DNA from: Methylotenera_A sp040387515
GTDB taxonomy: Bacteria > Pseudomonadota > Gammaproteobacteria > Burkholderiales > Methylophilaceae
Assembly (NCBI GenBank): GCA_040387515.1
Contig: JAZKDP010000011.1
Coordinates: 62,001-126,000 of the forward strand
Reading direction: 5' to 3'
Length of the DNA: 64,000 nt
Position 1 is the stretch's first letter; every line of letters starts with the position of its first letter. Under the pieces are notes generated by a model. That model saw only the letters and a list, made by a program, of their open reading frames with translations. It did no database searches and had not been told where the DNA came from. The position numbers and the translations under genes are program-made. This document shows, in pieces, positions 23,863 through 32,111 of the stretch.

Positions 23863-24879
23863 ATGGGAATCTTTCCTCTATTCATGCCGTATCTTTTACT
23901 GCAAGATGCTGCGATGAAATTATTTGATTTACTGGGTTTCTTTAACCTGGCTCGCTTTAGTGCTGTTAAACGTGATGCCTTATTGCTAACGCTCATTATT
24001 TTTTTGAGCTACTTATTCATTATGTGGATTGATTTAGCAGAGAGACTGACTAGAGAATTTGCCAAATATGAAAGAATTCAATTGGATGAAGTGCCATTTT
24101 TATTGCTATTGATGGCATTTGGCTTGGCTTGGTTTACTTACCGTAGAGTACGCGAACGTGATCGTGAAATTGCGCTACGCATGCAGGCAGAAAATAAAAT
24201 AATGTGTTTACTCACCGAAAATAAAGCGCTTACGCAACATTTAATTAAGGTGCAAGAAGCTGAGCGCCAGCAGCTTGCTATCGATTTACATGATGATATT
24301 GGTCAGTATCTATTAGCTATTCGGCTAGACGCTTCTGCTTTAAATTTGTCTATCAACGCAGAACCTAAATCTACGGCGGTTAACTTACATGCCAGACGCA
24401 TCTTATCCAATGCCCAACATATTCAGGAAATGACGCGAACCTTGATGCGCCGCTTAAGGCCAGCGCCCACGGATACAAAAGGTTTATTTGATAGCATCCA
24501 GCAATTAACCCAAGAATGGCATCAACAACACCCGCATATCATCTTGGAAAATAACATTGATCAGCTTTCAGTCGTGTTCTCACAGCAAATGAGCATTACG
24601 ATCTACCGCCTCATTCAAGAAACACTGACGAATATTTCTAAATACGCCAATGCGACTAGCGTGTGGATTAGTTTGTCATTACAGCGTAGCGAAGCCAAAC
24701 GTTATATCCATTTAGAAATTAAAGATAACGGCCAAGGCTACGCCAGCGATAACGTTCAGGGCATGGGGATGATTGGTATGAGGGAGCGAGTGACTTCACT
24801 GATGGGCGAATTTAGCATGACCAGCCACTTGAATCATGGCGTGACAGTGGTGGCTAAGATTCCATTAATGTCGCTTTAA
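23863..24879 (+). CDS. moxY: Sensor histidine kinase, MoxY/MxaY-like
   Basis: NarL/NreB-type sensor kinase: two transmembrane helices (about LLLTLIIFLSYLFIMW and VPFLLLLMAFGLAWF) around a short loop, an H-box of the HisKA_3 type (IDLHDDIGQYLLAIRLD), and a HATPase domain (LIQETLTNISKYA; DNGQGY; GMGMIGMRERV). The frame opens at a GTG at 23812, but that codon lies inside a palindrome. The ATG at 23863 is preferred, with ATGs at 23884 and 23914 also possible. It is divergent from mxaF and paired with a LuxR-type regulator, as moxYX is in Paracoccus, so it likely controls the mxa operon. The stimulus is unknown. Confidence 0.82.
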   Translation: MGIFPLFMPYLLLQDAAMKLFDLLGFFNLARFSAVKRDALLLTLIIFLSYLFIMWIDLAERLTREFAKYERIQLDEVPFLLLLMAFGLAWFTYRRVRERDREIALRMQAENKIMCLLTENKALTQHLIKVQEAERQQLAIDLHDDIGQYLLAIRLDASALNLSINAEPKSTAVNLHARRILSNAQHIQEMTRTLMRRLRPAPTDTKGLFDSIQQLTQEWHQQHPHIILENNIDQLSVVFSQQMSITIYRLIQETLTNISKYANATSVWISLSLQRSEAKRYIHLEIKDNGQGYASDNVQGMGMIGMRERVTSLMGEFSMTSHLNHGVTVVAKIPLMSL

Positions 24880-24958
24880 AACAATTTAAAGATAAAAAAT
24901 CATGTATTTAGATCAAGAGTCCTACAACGCATCACGGGAAATTAAGCCACAAACAAAA

Positions 24959-25597
24959 ATGAACAAATCTATATTGATTGTTGATGACCACGTTGTTGTA
25001 AGACAAGGTTTAAAAAGCCTATTGACCCAGTGGGGTTATAAGGTCGTTGCAGAAGCAACTAGCGGCGAAAACGCCATTTCACTTTGGCAAGATCATCAGC
25101 CACATTTAATTTTAATGGATTTAGATATGCCCGGCCTTGGCGGTTTAGAGGCGATGCAACGCATCATATTGCGTGATAAAAACGCCAAAATATTGGTTTA
25201 CAGCATGCATGAAGGTAATGCCTTTGCCATAAGAGCCATTCAAGCCGGCGCTAAAGGTTATGTCGTCAAAACCGATGACGTGAGCATCTTGCTGGAAGCG
25301 GTAGATAAAGTATTGCGTGGCGGCAAATACATTGGCCAAAAACTAGCGCAGCATTTGGCTATGGAACTCATTACCGAGCTAGACAACCCGCTTGGCAAGC
25401 TGACGCCAAGGGAGTTTGAAGTATTCAGGCAGCTTGCCAATGGCAATGCATTAGGCTTTATTTCAGATAGTTTAAATATCAGTTACAAAACCGTTGCCAA
25501 TATTCAAACCCAAGTAAAACAAAAACTCAATGTAAAAACTACCGCCAATCTGGTGCATTTAGCCATTCAATTAGGTATTACGCAAAACAAATCTTAA
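24959..25597 (+). CDS. moxX: LuxR/NarL-family response regulator, MoxX-like
   Basis: Response regulator: receiver domain with DDH acidic pocket (ILIVDDHVVVRQGL), the phospho-acceptor Asp in LILMDLDMPG, Thr/Ser switch (LVYSMHEG) and Lys (GYVVKTDD), then a LuxR-type helix-turn-helix (LTPREFEVFRQLANG; LNISYKTVANIQTQVKQKL). The start used is the ATG at 24959, immediately before the receiver domain; an in-frame ATG at 24902 adds 19 residues. The gene follows the kinase directly. Together they are the probable transcriptional switch of methanol dehydrogenase genes, by analogy with Paracoccus MoxYX. Confidence 0.84.
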   Translation: MNKSILIVDDHVVVRQGLKSLLTQWGYKVVAEATSGENAISLWQDHQPHLILMDLDMPGLGGLEAMQRIILRDKNAKILVYSMHEGNAFAIRAIQAGAKGYVVKTDDVSILLEAVDKVLRGGKYIGQKLAQHLAMELITELDNPLGKLTPREFEVFRQLANGNALGFISDSLNISYKTVANIQTQVKQKLNVKTTANLVHLAIQLGITQNKS

Positions 25598-25668
25598 TGC
25601 ATCACTTTTTATACATTAACTAACAAATCATTTACCAATTAACAAACCATTTACATAAGGACAGCAAT

Positions 25669-26037
25669 ATGAAACATTTCCAACTCACTTTCATCTCGAT
25701 TGCATTGTTATTCGCCTCAAACCTATTACAAGCGAAAGATATTTCTCCTAAAACAACCTATAAAGAGATGGATTTCATTCAGCTAGTGAATGGCAAAACG
25801 CGGGAAGATGTAGCTAAAATATTGGGTAATCCAGTTAAAAAAACCACGCCAGTAATGCCAACTAACGCTGCGCAAATTGTGCAAGAAAATGCGCAGATTG
25901 AAACCACACGTAAAAAAGATTCCATTGAAATGTGGCATTACAATAATTTGGTTAGTTATAACTCAAAAAACATCTACAAGCGCACTGAGCTAACGTTTAT
26001 TAATAACAAATGCTCAAACATTACTTACATAAATTAG
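25669..26037 (+). CDS. Small exported protein, unknown, weakly BamE-like
   Basis: A 122-residue protein with a signal peptide ending LLQA and an AAGGACAG ribosome site. The mature part has FIQLVNGKTREDVAKILGNPVKK, similar in pattern to the SmpA/OmlA (BamE) helix-Gly-NP motif, then a beta-rich end (ELTFINNKCSNITYIN) with one Cys. The BamE-like fold is only a suggestion. It lies 71 bp after the response regulator in the same direction and may be co-regulated with it. Confidence 0.6.
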   Translation: MKHFQLTFISIALLFASNLLQAKDISPKTTYKEMDFIQLVNGKTREDVAKILGNPVKKTTPVMPTNAAQIVQENAQIETTRKKDSIEMWHYNNLVSYNSKNIYKRTELTFINNKCSNITYIN

Positions 26038-26080
26038 ATGTACATTTAAGTGTAGATTGATTGGACATATTGATTAATCG

Positions 26081-26107
26081 ACCCTTAATTTAAAGTAAAT
26101 TAAGGGT
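26081..26107. repeat. Perfect 12-bp inverted repeat
   Basis: ACCCTTAATTTA, AAG, TAAATTAAGGGT: 12-bp perfect arms with a 3-nt loop, 43 bp after the small exported protein gene. There is no T-run, so factor-independent termination is doubtful. It may be an mRNA 3'-end structure or a protein-binding site. Confidence 0.7.
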
Positions 26108-26254
26108 TAACTAAACAAAATCATCCCAAAACATTCTTGAACAATAATGCTACTTTCTCATCATTATTTTAGACAAGCATCACACATTCGCCATTTTTTA
26201 TCAGGATTTAGTGATATCAACCATATCAATTATTAACTCAAATAAAAACCTCCA

Positions 26255-26296
26255 AACCATATTGTTTGCACGCTTATGCAAATAATATGGTTTTTT
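26255..26296 (+). terminator. Strong rho-independent terminator with no obvious gene in front
   Basis: A 15-bp stem with one wobble pair (AACCATATTGTTTGC / GCAAATAATATGGTT), 8-nt loop and a following T-run (ATGG then six T). It lies 218 bp after the preceding stop and about 110 bp before the GGDEF-EAL gene. It therefore probably ends a long 3' UTR or a small RNA. Confidence 0.85.
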
Positions 26297-26404
26297 GTTT
26301 GCTCAATTCCATACGTAAATCCGCGCACAAAAAAGTGTATGGCACAGTAGTTGCTTATATTCATTGAAACGATATTCACAACCATAAAAGACACGACGAA
26401 AACA

Positions 26405-28537
26405 ATGAATTTTCACGACGATATTTGGCTTATATTGCTCTCGCTTACAGCGAGTGGTTTTGCCATGTATATTACTTTGGGATTCATCGACCACCTCTAC
26501 CGCACCACCTCTCGCTATAAAAGCGTTTTATTAGGCGTACATTCATTCGCCATTGGCTCAGGATTGTGGGCTATTCTTTTTATCAATCTATTGATATTTC
26601 ATGGCAACCTATCACTGACGATATTCTCAGCAGACATGCTGGCAGCATGGTTTGTCGCTTTAATCATCGGCTTAACTTTATGTTTTGTTACCAGCAGAAA
26701 AGTGATTGTGATAAGCAATCTCATATTAGGTGGCGCACTGATTGGCATAGGCAGCTATGCGATGTTTTATTTTGCGTTAGCTGGTTTAAATGAAATCAAT
26801 CAGGTTTCTAACACAGTCGCACTCATCACTTTTGAACCGCTCTCTCTTTTATTGGCAATCTCGATAGCCTGTATTGCATCGGTGATTTCATTGGCGACAA
26901 TCGCTTGGATAAAGGATTACTCAGGCGAAAATAAACCATTAATTAAACTGTTTTTTTCAGTGATTACAGGCATTACTATTCTGGCGATTCATGCAATATT
27001 TAACACCTCGATAATGCTAAAAACGACACAAGCTGCGCAGACGTTTGTTTCTACATTTGCTGACAAAACAATGCTGGCACTTGTCATCACTTTAGGTTTG
27101 GTGTGCCTATTCTTATTGGCATTCGTTATCGCGCTGTATTACGAAAGATTTAGTGTGAATAGTCTAATGGGTAAGAAAAACAACCCAAATGCAACAAATA
27201 CAGGCTTTAAAGACCCCTTAACACAATTACCAAACAGGCATGCTTTTCAACGTGAATTGGAAACAGCGGTTAAACGTCGCGCGCGCGCCAGCAATACCAT
27301 TGCACTTGCTTATATTGATCTAGATCATTTTAAACCGATTAACGACAATTTTGGCCACCACGTAGGCGACGCAGTTTTATTGACCGTCGCTCAACGTTTA
27401 AACGCCGCAGTCAGGGCTTGCGATTCCGTTGCGCGTATTGGCGGTGATGAGTTTGTGGCTTTAATTGAAGAGATTAAATCGAATGAAGATATCATTCCGA
27501 TTGTGGAACGTATCGTTCAATCCATTAAAGAGCCGTTCATAATACAAGGGCACCAAATCGATATTTCATGCTCTGTCGGCATTGCCGTCCATCCGCGCGA
27601 TGGCGATATCGATAAACTGATGATTTGCGCCGATGCCGCCATGTATAAAGCCAAAGAGAGTGGTAAAAATCAATTTAGATTCTTTGATTCTGAAATTGAA
27701 TCTGCATCAGACCATATGTTAGAAATGCAGCGGGATTTACGCCTTGCGATTGAAAACAACGAGTTTAGCCTTGTGTTTCAACCAAAAATACATTGTAAAA
27801 CACAATCACCAGTGGGCGCTGAGGCATTAATTCGCTGGGATCACCCAACTAAAGGTGTCATTTTACCGATTAATTTTATCCCTGCAGCCGAACGTTTTGG
27901 CCTGATTAACCAAATTAACGATTGGGTGGTAGAAGAAGGTTGTCGCGCCATCTATCGCGCAAGAGAAGCAGGAGTTGACCTCAAAGTGTCGATCAATCTT
28001 GCTCGTCAGCAATTTAGAAATCCTAATTTGGTAGACGAAATATTGCAATTGCGTAAGCGTTACAAAATACCAGCCGATAACTTAATGTTTGAAATCAAGG
28101 AAACAACCGCCATCAGAAATGAAGATCAGTTTAAGCAATTGCTACGTCAATTTAAAGCAGCAGATATCAAAGTTGCGCTGGATGATTTTGGCTCACATCA
28201 ATTCAGCTTAAGCTATTTGCAACATTTGAATATTGATGAAATTAAACTGGATAAAGTATTTATCGGGCAAATTAACGAAAATAAAACTTCGCGTGCTTTA
28301 GTCGATGCGGTGATTCGCCTAGCACATGCCTTAGATCTGAATGTTGTGGCCGAAGGTGTAGAGACCAAAGCACAGCGCGATGCGCTGGTTGATTTGAACT
28401 GCGATCATATGCAAGGCTATCTATTCTCTGCACCGGTTTCCGAATTAAAACTATTGAAACTATTCAAGCAACTGAGCATCAATTTTAAATCATCGGGTCA
28501 ATTCTCAGTATCCGATTACCAGACAGAAGCTGCATAA
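26405..28537 (+). CDS. Membrane GGDEF-EAL protein with degenerate MHYT sensor
   Basis: A cyclic-di-GMP turnover protein of about 710 residues. The ATG at 26405 is chosen because it starts directly before the first membrane helix; the frame is open from a TTG at 26351. The N-terminal half has about seven transmembrane helices in the MHYT-domain arrangement, but the three MHYT-like sites read LWAILFI, YAMFYF and AIHAIF, so most metal-ligand residues are lost. A GGDEF domain with intact RIGGDEF and an EAL domain with GAEALIRW, ALDDFG, KLDKVF and AEGVET follow, so both activities could be retained. Net activity and signal are unknown. Confidence 0.85.
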   Translation: MNFHDDIWLILLSLTASGFAMYITLGFIDHLYRTTSRYKSVLLGVHSFAIGSGLWAILFINLLIFHGNLSLTIFSADMLAAWFVALIIGLTLCFVTSRKVIVISNLILGGALIGIGSYAMFYFALAGLNEINQVSNTVALITFEPLSLLLAISIACIASVISLATIAWIKDYSGENKPLIKLFFSVITGITILAIHAIFNTSIMLKTTQAAQTFVSTFADKTMLALVITLGLVCLFLLAFVIALYYERFSVNSLMGKKNNPNATNTGFKDPLTQLPNRHAFQRELETAVKRRARASNTIALAYIDLDHFKPINDNFGHHVGDAVLLTVAQRLNAAVRACDSVARIGGDEFVALIEEIKSNEDIIPIVERIVQSIKEPFIIQGHQIDISCSVGIAVHPRDGDIDKLMICADAAMYKAKESGKNQFRFFDSEIESASDHMLEMQRDLRLAIENNEFSLVFQPKIHCKTQSPVGAEALIRWDHPTKGVILPINFIPAAERFGLINQINDWVVEEGCRAIYRAREAGVDLKVSINLARQQFRNPNLVDEILQLRKRYKIPADNLMFEIKETTAIRNEDQFKQLLRQFKAADIKVALDDFGSHQFSLSYLQHLNIDEIKLDKVFIGQINENKTSRALVDAVIRLAHALDLNVVAEGVETKAQRDALVDLNCDHMQGYLFSAPVSELKLLKLFKQLSINFKSSGQFSVSDYQTEAA

Positions 28538-28571
28538 AACTGCATAAGCGCGACACAGTCGATTGCTAGAT

Positions 28572-28600
28572 GTTAAAATAAGGCCTAATTTAAATTAGGC
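28572..28600 (+). promoter_or_regulatory. Candidate promoter and 18-bp palindrome before yffB-dapE
   Basis: GTTAAAATAAGGCC supplies a -10 (TAAAAT at 28574-28579). It runs straight into a perfect 18-bp palindrome GCCTAATTT/AAATTAGGC at 28583-28600, which would cover the start of transcription. This arrangement suggests an operator or a 5'-end hairpin. The distance to the ATG is 34 bp. Confidence 0.5.
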
Positions 28601-28634
28601 TTGATGAATTAAGTCTTATACCCAGAACTCCATC

Positions 28635-28991
28635 ATGAAACTTTACGGCATCCCAAACTGCAACACGGTAAAAAAAGCACGCGACTGGCTTGCTGCACAC
28701 GATATTGCAGTCGAATTTCACGACTTCAAAAAACAAGGTGTTTCTGAAGCAGATTTAATCAATTGGCTGAAACAAATACCGCAAGAAAAACTCATTAATC
28801 GTGCTGGTCTTACTTGGCGCGGTCTAGACGAAAAAACAAAAGATAGCATCGTTGATGACGCATCTGCAATTGCATTAATGCAAGCGAAAACTAGCTTGAT
28901 TAAGCGTCCCATATTAGTTAAAAATGATGTTGTATTGTGTACAGGTTTTGACGAAAGCCGTTATGCAGAAATTTTCACCCTCAATGTTTAA
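28635..28991 (+). CDS. yffB: Spx/MgsR/YffB-type ArsC-like protein
   Basis: A 118-residue thioredoxin-fold protein of the ArsC/Spx family, YffB branch. It begins MKLYGIPNCNTVKKARDWL with the single conserved Cys and continues with the FHDFKKQGV and LINRAGLTWR signatures; RPILVKN near the end matches the family cis-Pro region. Despite the family name, an arsenate reductase role is not supported by context. It is encoded immediately before dapE, the same order as in E. coli and many proteobacteria. Confidence 0.9.
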   Translation: MKLYGIPNCNTVKKARDWLAAHDIAVEFHDFKKQGVSEADLINWLKQIPQEKLINRAGLTWRGLDEKTKDSIVDDASAIALMQAKTSLIKRPILVKNDVVLCTGFDESRYAEIFTLNV

Positions 28992-29018
28992 TCAAAAGTT
29001 AAATGAAAGTTTTAAGCC

Positions 29019-30188
29019 ATGAATAAAGCTTTTCCAACTACCACTATTGAGCTTGCTATTGATTTGCTCAAACGCCAATCCAACACGCCTGAAGATGCGG
29101 GATGCCAAGAAACCATGATTGCACGACTTGAGCCGCTAGGTTTTAAAATCGAGCGTATGCGTTTTGGCGACGTGGATAACTTTTATGCACGACGCGGCAC
29201 TGCATCTCCTTTACTGGTCTTTGCAGGCCACACCGATGTCGTCCCGACAGGCCCAATCGATAAATGGCATACACCACCTTTTGAACCAACTATTGTAAAT
29301 GGCATGCTGTATGCGCGTGGCGCAGCGGATATGAAAACTTCATTAGCTGCATTTATTACCAGCATTGAAGAGTTTGTCGCAGAAAACCCAGACCACAAAG
29401 GCTCTATCGGCCTGCTGATTACATCGGATGAAGAAGGTATTGCCGTAAACGGTACGGTTAAAGTGATCGAAGTATTAAAGAACCGTGGCGAATTGATTGA
29501 TTACTGTATCGTTGGTGAGCCGACCAGCAATAAAGTCGTCGGTGATATGATTAAAAATGGCAGACGCGGCTCATTATCCGGGAAGCTCACCGTTAAAGGC
29601 ATACAAGGTCATATAGCTTACCCGCATCTGGTTAAGAATCCCATCCATCTGGTCGCACCTGCGATTAAAGACATGGTAGAAACGGTCTGGGACAAGGGTA
29701 ACGAATATTTCCCACCAACTTCTTGGCAGATTTCAAATATGAATGGTGGCACAGGCGCTACCAATGTTGTGCCAGGCGAAGTTGAGATTTTATTTAACTT
29801 TAGATTTTGCCCAGAATTAGCTGGTACTGATGGTATTAAAAACGGCAGTACCGACGCCAATTTAAGACAACGTGTGCATGCTATTTTAGATAAGCATGCC
29901 TTGGATTATGATTTGGAATGGGAGTATTCACCGCCTTACATCACCCCACGTGGCAATTTGGTTGAGGCGATTTCAGAAGCGATTGTTGAAAGTTATGGTG
30001 TTTCGCCTGAGCTATCCACCACTGGCGGCACGTCTGATGGTCGCTTTATCGCAGACATTTGCAAACAAGTAATTGAATTTGGGCCACTGAATAAAACCAT
30101 TCATAAGTTGAATGAATGTGTCGGCGTGGCGGATATTGAACCGCTAAAACAAACATACAAGTTAACACTTGAAAAATTAATTAAATAA
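29019..30188 (+). CDS. dapE: Succinyl-diaminopimelate desuccinylase
   Basis: M20-family zinc hydrolase that removes succinate from N-succinyl-LL-diaminopimelate in lysine and peptidoglycan precursor synthesis. Metal ligands lie in FAGHTDVVP, ARGAADMKT, SDEEG and the C-terminal HKLNECV; dimerisation-domain residues GATNVVPGE are present. The 389 residues are close to the family norm. It is 27 bp after yffB and 39 bp before prmB, so the three are probably one transcript. The partner step (DapD) is encoded at 10807-11634. Confidence 0.96.
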   Translation: MNKAFPTTTIELAIDLLKRQSNTPEDAGCQETMIARLEPLGFKIERMRFGDVDNFYARRGTASPLLVFAGHTDVVPTGPIDKWHTPPFEPTIVNGMLYARGAADMKTSLAAFITSIEEFVAENPDHKGSIGLLITSDEEGIAVNGTVKVIEVLKNRGELIDYCIVGEPTSNKVVGDMIKNGRRGSLSGKLTVKGIQGHIAYPHLVKNPIHLVAPAIKDMVETVWDKGNEYFPPTSWQISNMNGGTGATNVVPGEVEILFNFRFCPELAGTDGIKNGSTDANLRQRVHAILDKHALDYDLEWEYSPPYITPRGNLVEAISEAIVESYGVSPELSTTGGTSDGRFIADICKQVIEFGPLNKTIHKLNECVGVADIEPLKQTYKLTLEKLIK

Positions 30189-30227
30189 TATTAATTCAAT
30201 CATAAAACTGATTAAGTAGAAAATCCT

Positions 30228-31151
30228 ATGACGCATTTCCCAAGATTAACAGAAGAGTTATTTACGATTCGCGACTGGCTACGCTTTACGGTGAGCCAGT
30301 TTGAAGAAGCTGAAGTTTTCTTTGGTCACGGTACTGATAACAGTTATGACGAAGCGGTTTGGCTGGTGATGAGCGCGTTACATTTGCCGCACGATACGCT
30401 GAATAATTTTTTAGATGCGGTTATCACAGAACAAGAGCGCAAACATTTAGCGCATTTAATTGAGCAACGTATTACCAAACGCACGCCAACCGCGTATTTG
30501 GTGCGCGAGGCTTGGTTGCGCGGCTTTAAATTTTATGTCGATGAGCGTGTCATTGTGCCGCGTAGTTTTATTGCCGAATTATTAGATTTTAACGAAGAAG
30601 GTGAGCATGGCTTACAGCCGTGGATTGAGCATCCTGAACTCATTAACTCTGCCGCCGATATTTGCACAGGTAGCGGCTGCTTAGGCATTTTGCTGGCTAA
30701 CGCTTTTCCTGATGCAACAATTGATGTCGTCGATATTTCAACCGACGCGATTGCGGTGGCTAATATCAACATCTCTAATTACGGATTGCAAGATCAAATT
30801 ACCGCGATTCAATCAGATATGTTTACCGCATTACAAGGTAAAACTTACGATTTAATTATCAGCAATCCGCCTTACGTAGATGCGCCTAGCATGGCGGCCT
30901 TGCCGCTTGAATATCAAAATGAACCGCAATTAGCTTTGGGTAGCGGCGCAGATGGCTTAGACCACACTCACACGATTTTGCGCGAAGCGGCTAGCTATTT
31001 AAATGATGATGGGTTATTAATCGTAGAGATTGGTCACAATCGCGACGCATTGCTTGATGCCTACCCAGATTTAGCTTTTACATGGTTAACGGTCGAATCA
31101 GGCAATCAATATGTGTTTTTGCTAACTAAAGAGCAGTTAACTACTATATGA
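30228..31151 (+). CDS. prmB: Ribosomal protein L3 N5-glutamine methyltransferase
   Basis: SAM-dependent methyltransferase that modifies a glutamine of ribosomal protein L3. A helical N-terminal domain is followed by the Rossmann core with motif I (AADICTGSGCLGI) and the catalytic NPPY (IISNPPYVDAP). The inserted FYVDERVIVPRSFIAELL matches PrmB rather than PrmC. The 307 residues are normal. The stop overlaps the start of the small lipoprotein gene that follows (ATGA). Confidence 0.93.
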   Translation: MTHFPRLTEELFTIRDWLRFTVSQFEEAEVFFGHGTDNSYDEAVWLVMSALHLPHDTLNNFLDAVITEQERKHLAHLIEQRITKRTPTAYLVREAWLRGFKFYVDERVIVPRSFIAELLDFNEEGEHGLQPWIEHPELINSAADICTGSGCLGILLANAFPDATIDVVDISTDAIAVANINISNYGLQDQITAIQSDMFTALQGKTYDLIISNPPYVDAPSMAALPLEYQNEPQLALGSGADGLDHTHTILREAASYLNDDGLLIVEIGHNRDALLDAYPDLAFTWLTVESGNQYVFLLTKEQLTTI

Positions 31152-31342
31152 AAAATTTGCGCCCAATTGTTGCAATAGTATTATCAACCGCTCTACTCGC
31201 TTGCGTAAAATCCATTCCAACACAGCCAGTCGCTGACGACAAGCAAGTGATGTGTACGCAAGATGTCACGCAATGCCCAGATGGTAGCTGGGTCGGCAGA
31301 ACAGGTAATACGTGCGCATTTGTTTGCCCAGCACAAAAATAA
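31148..31342 (+). CDS. Small cysteine-rich lipoprotein
   Basis: A 64-residue protein with a signal peptide ending LLAC (lipobox) and a compact four-cysteine module MCTQDVTQCPDGSWVGRTGN..CAFVCP. This motif resembles small Kazal-like or fasciclin-associated exported modules that are common but functionally unassigned in proteobacteria. It overlaps prmB by 4 bp, so it is translated from the same message. Function unknown. Confidence 0.7.
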   Translation: MKNLRPIVAIVLSTALLACVKSIPTQPVADDKQVMCTQDVTQCPDGSWVGRTGNTCAFVCPAQK

Positions 31343-31355
31343 CTAGGCCTACTTA

Positions 31356-32072
31356 TTAAAGTTGCACTGACGGCAACCCGTAAACATTCAAACCGATTGA
31401 ATAGAAATTATGATCTGGATCCACGGCTAAATCTCTGCCGCCAGTAATATTCAGATTGAGCTTGTTGGGAATTAGCGAAATATTAAGGCCAGTATGAATG
31501 ATGGGGCGAACAACATCATCACCAAAAGCTTCTGCAAAAACTGAAACGTGTTTTGCTAAACTGTACTCAGCACCTAAGCCCCATGTTGTTCGATTAAACC
31601 CAGATGTTTGATTGCCCCCGGAAGCGCGATTTTTAATCCATCCTAGATTGGCATGAACAAGCAATTGATCATCCGCAAAAGATAAGCTAAATGGCAAATA
31701 GATAAAATCTGCACCCGCATCACCATGCCTTGGATGGATAACCCCAAATGCCACACCCATTCCCCAACTATTGGTTTCCATCTCACGGAATAGTGTTTTA
31801 CCTTGCAGCAAATAGCTATCTATATTGCCATCGGTATGTGTTTGAAGTTGATTAATACCAACAGTAATCTCAAGATTTCCAGTGGGATTACAAGCAGGTA
31901 ACGCCCACAAATCGCGATCATGATTAGCGTTAAATTGCGCCCATGTTTCAATTTGACAAGTTTCGGGTGTCGTTAATCCTGCATCATCCGTAAAAAACGG
32001 ACGCCCTGCCCATGCGGAGCTAGAAATTAAACACAATACGCAGACTACGAACCGAATCAAATTAATCATCAT
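31356..32072 (-). CDS. Predicted outer-membrane beta-barrel protein
   Basis: A 238-residue exported protein (signal ends SSAWA) beginning with GRPFFTDDAGLTTPETCQIETWAQ, a start seen in a family of uncharacterised outer-membrane proteins. It shows alternating hydrophobic/polar strands (LEITVGINQL, WGMGVAFGVI, FIYLPFSLSF, LVHANLGWI) consistent with a small beta-barrel. Two cysteines (CQIE, PACNP) are close to each other in the N-terminal part. Transport or structural role unknown. Convergent with the small lipoprotein gene, 13 bp away. Confidence 0.65.
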   Translation of the reverse strand: MMINLIRFVVCVLCLISSSAWAGRPFFTDDAGLTTPETCQIETWAQFNANHDRDLWALPACNPTGNLEITVGINQLQTHTDGNIDSYLLQGKTLFREMETNSWGMGVAFGVIHPRHGDAGADFIYLPFSLSFADDQLLVHANLGWIKNRASGGNQTSGFNRTTWGLGAEYSLAKHVSVFAEAFGDDVVRPIIHTGLNISLIPNKLNLNITGGRDLAVDPDHNFYSIGLNVYGLPSVQL

Positions 32073-32111
32073 GATTACTTTAAATAAAGCCTGATTAGGT
32101 CAATATCTGCT

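Larger units (their letters stand above)
26038..26404. other. Intergenic region with two strong hairpins, no gene seen
   Basis: A 367 bp stretch with no convincing reading frame. It contains two inverted repeats (26081-26107 and 26255-26296) annotated separately. The 147 bp between them are AT-rich and carry no recognised riboswitch; I looked for a cyclic-di-GMP (GEMM) motif before the GGDEF-EAL gene and did not see one. A small non-coding RNA ending at the second hairpin is possible. Confidence 0.5.

Noticed and set aside
26108..26254. Cyclic-di-GMP riboswitch before the GGDEF-EAL gene
   Set aside because: No GEMM-type conserved sequence was visible, and the terminator precedes the gene in a way that does not match a recognisable aptamer.
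28635..28991. Arsenate reductase (arsC) naming
   Set aside because: The single-Cys YffB pattern and position before dapE identify the YffB/Spx branch; no arsenic genes are present.
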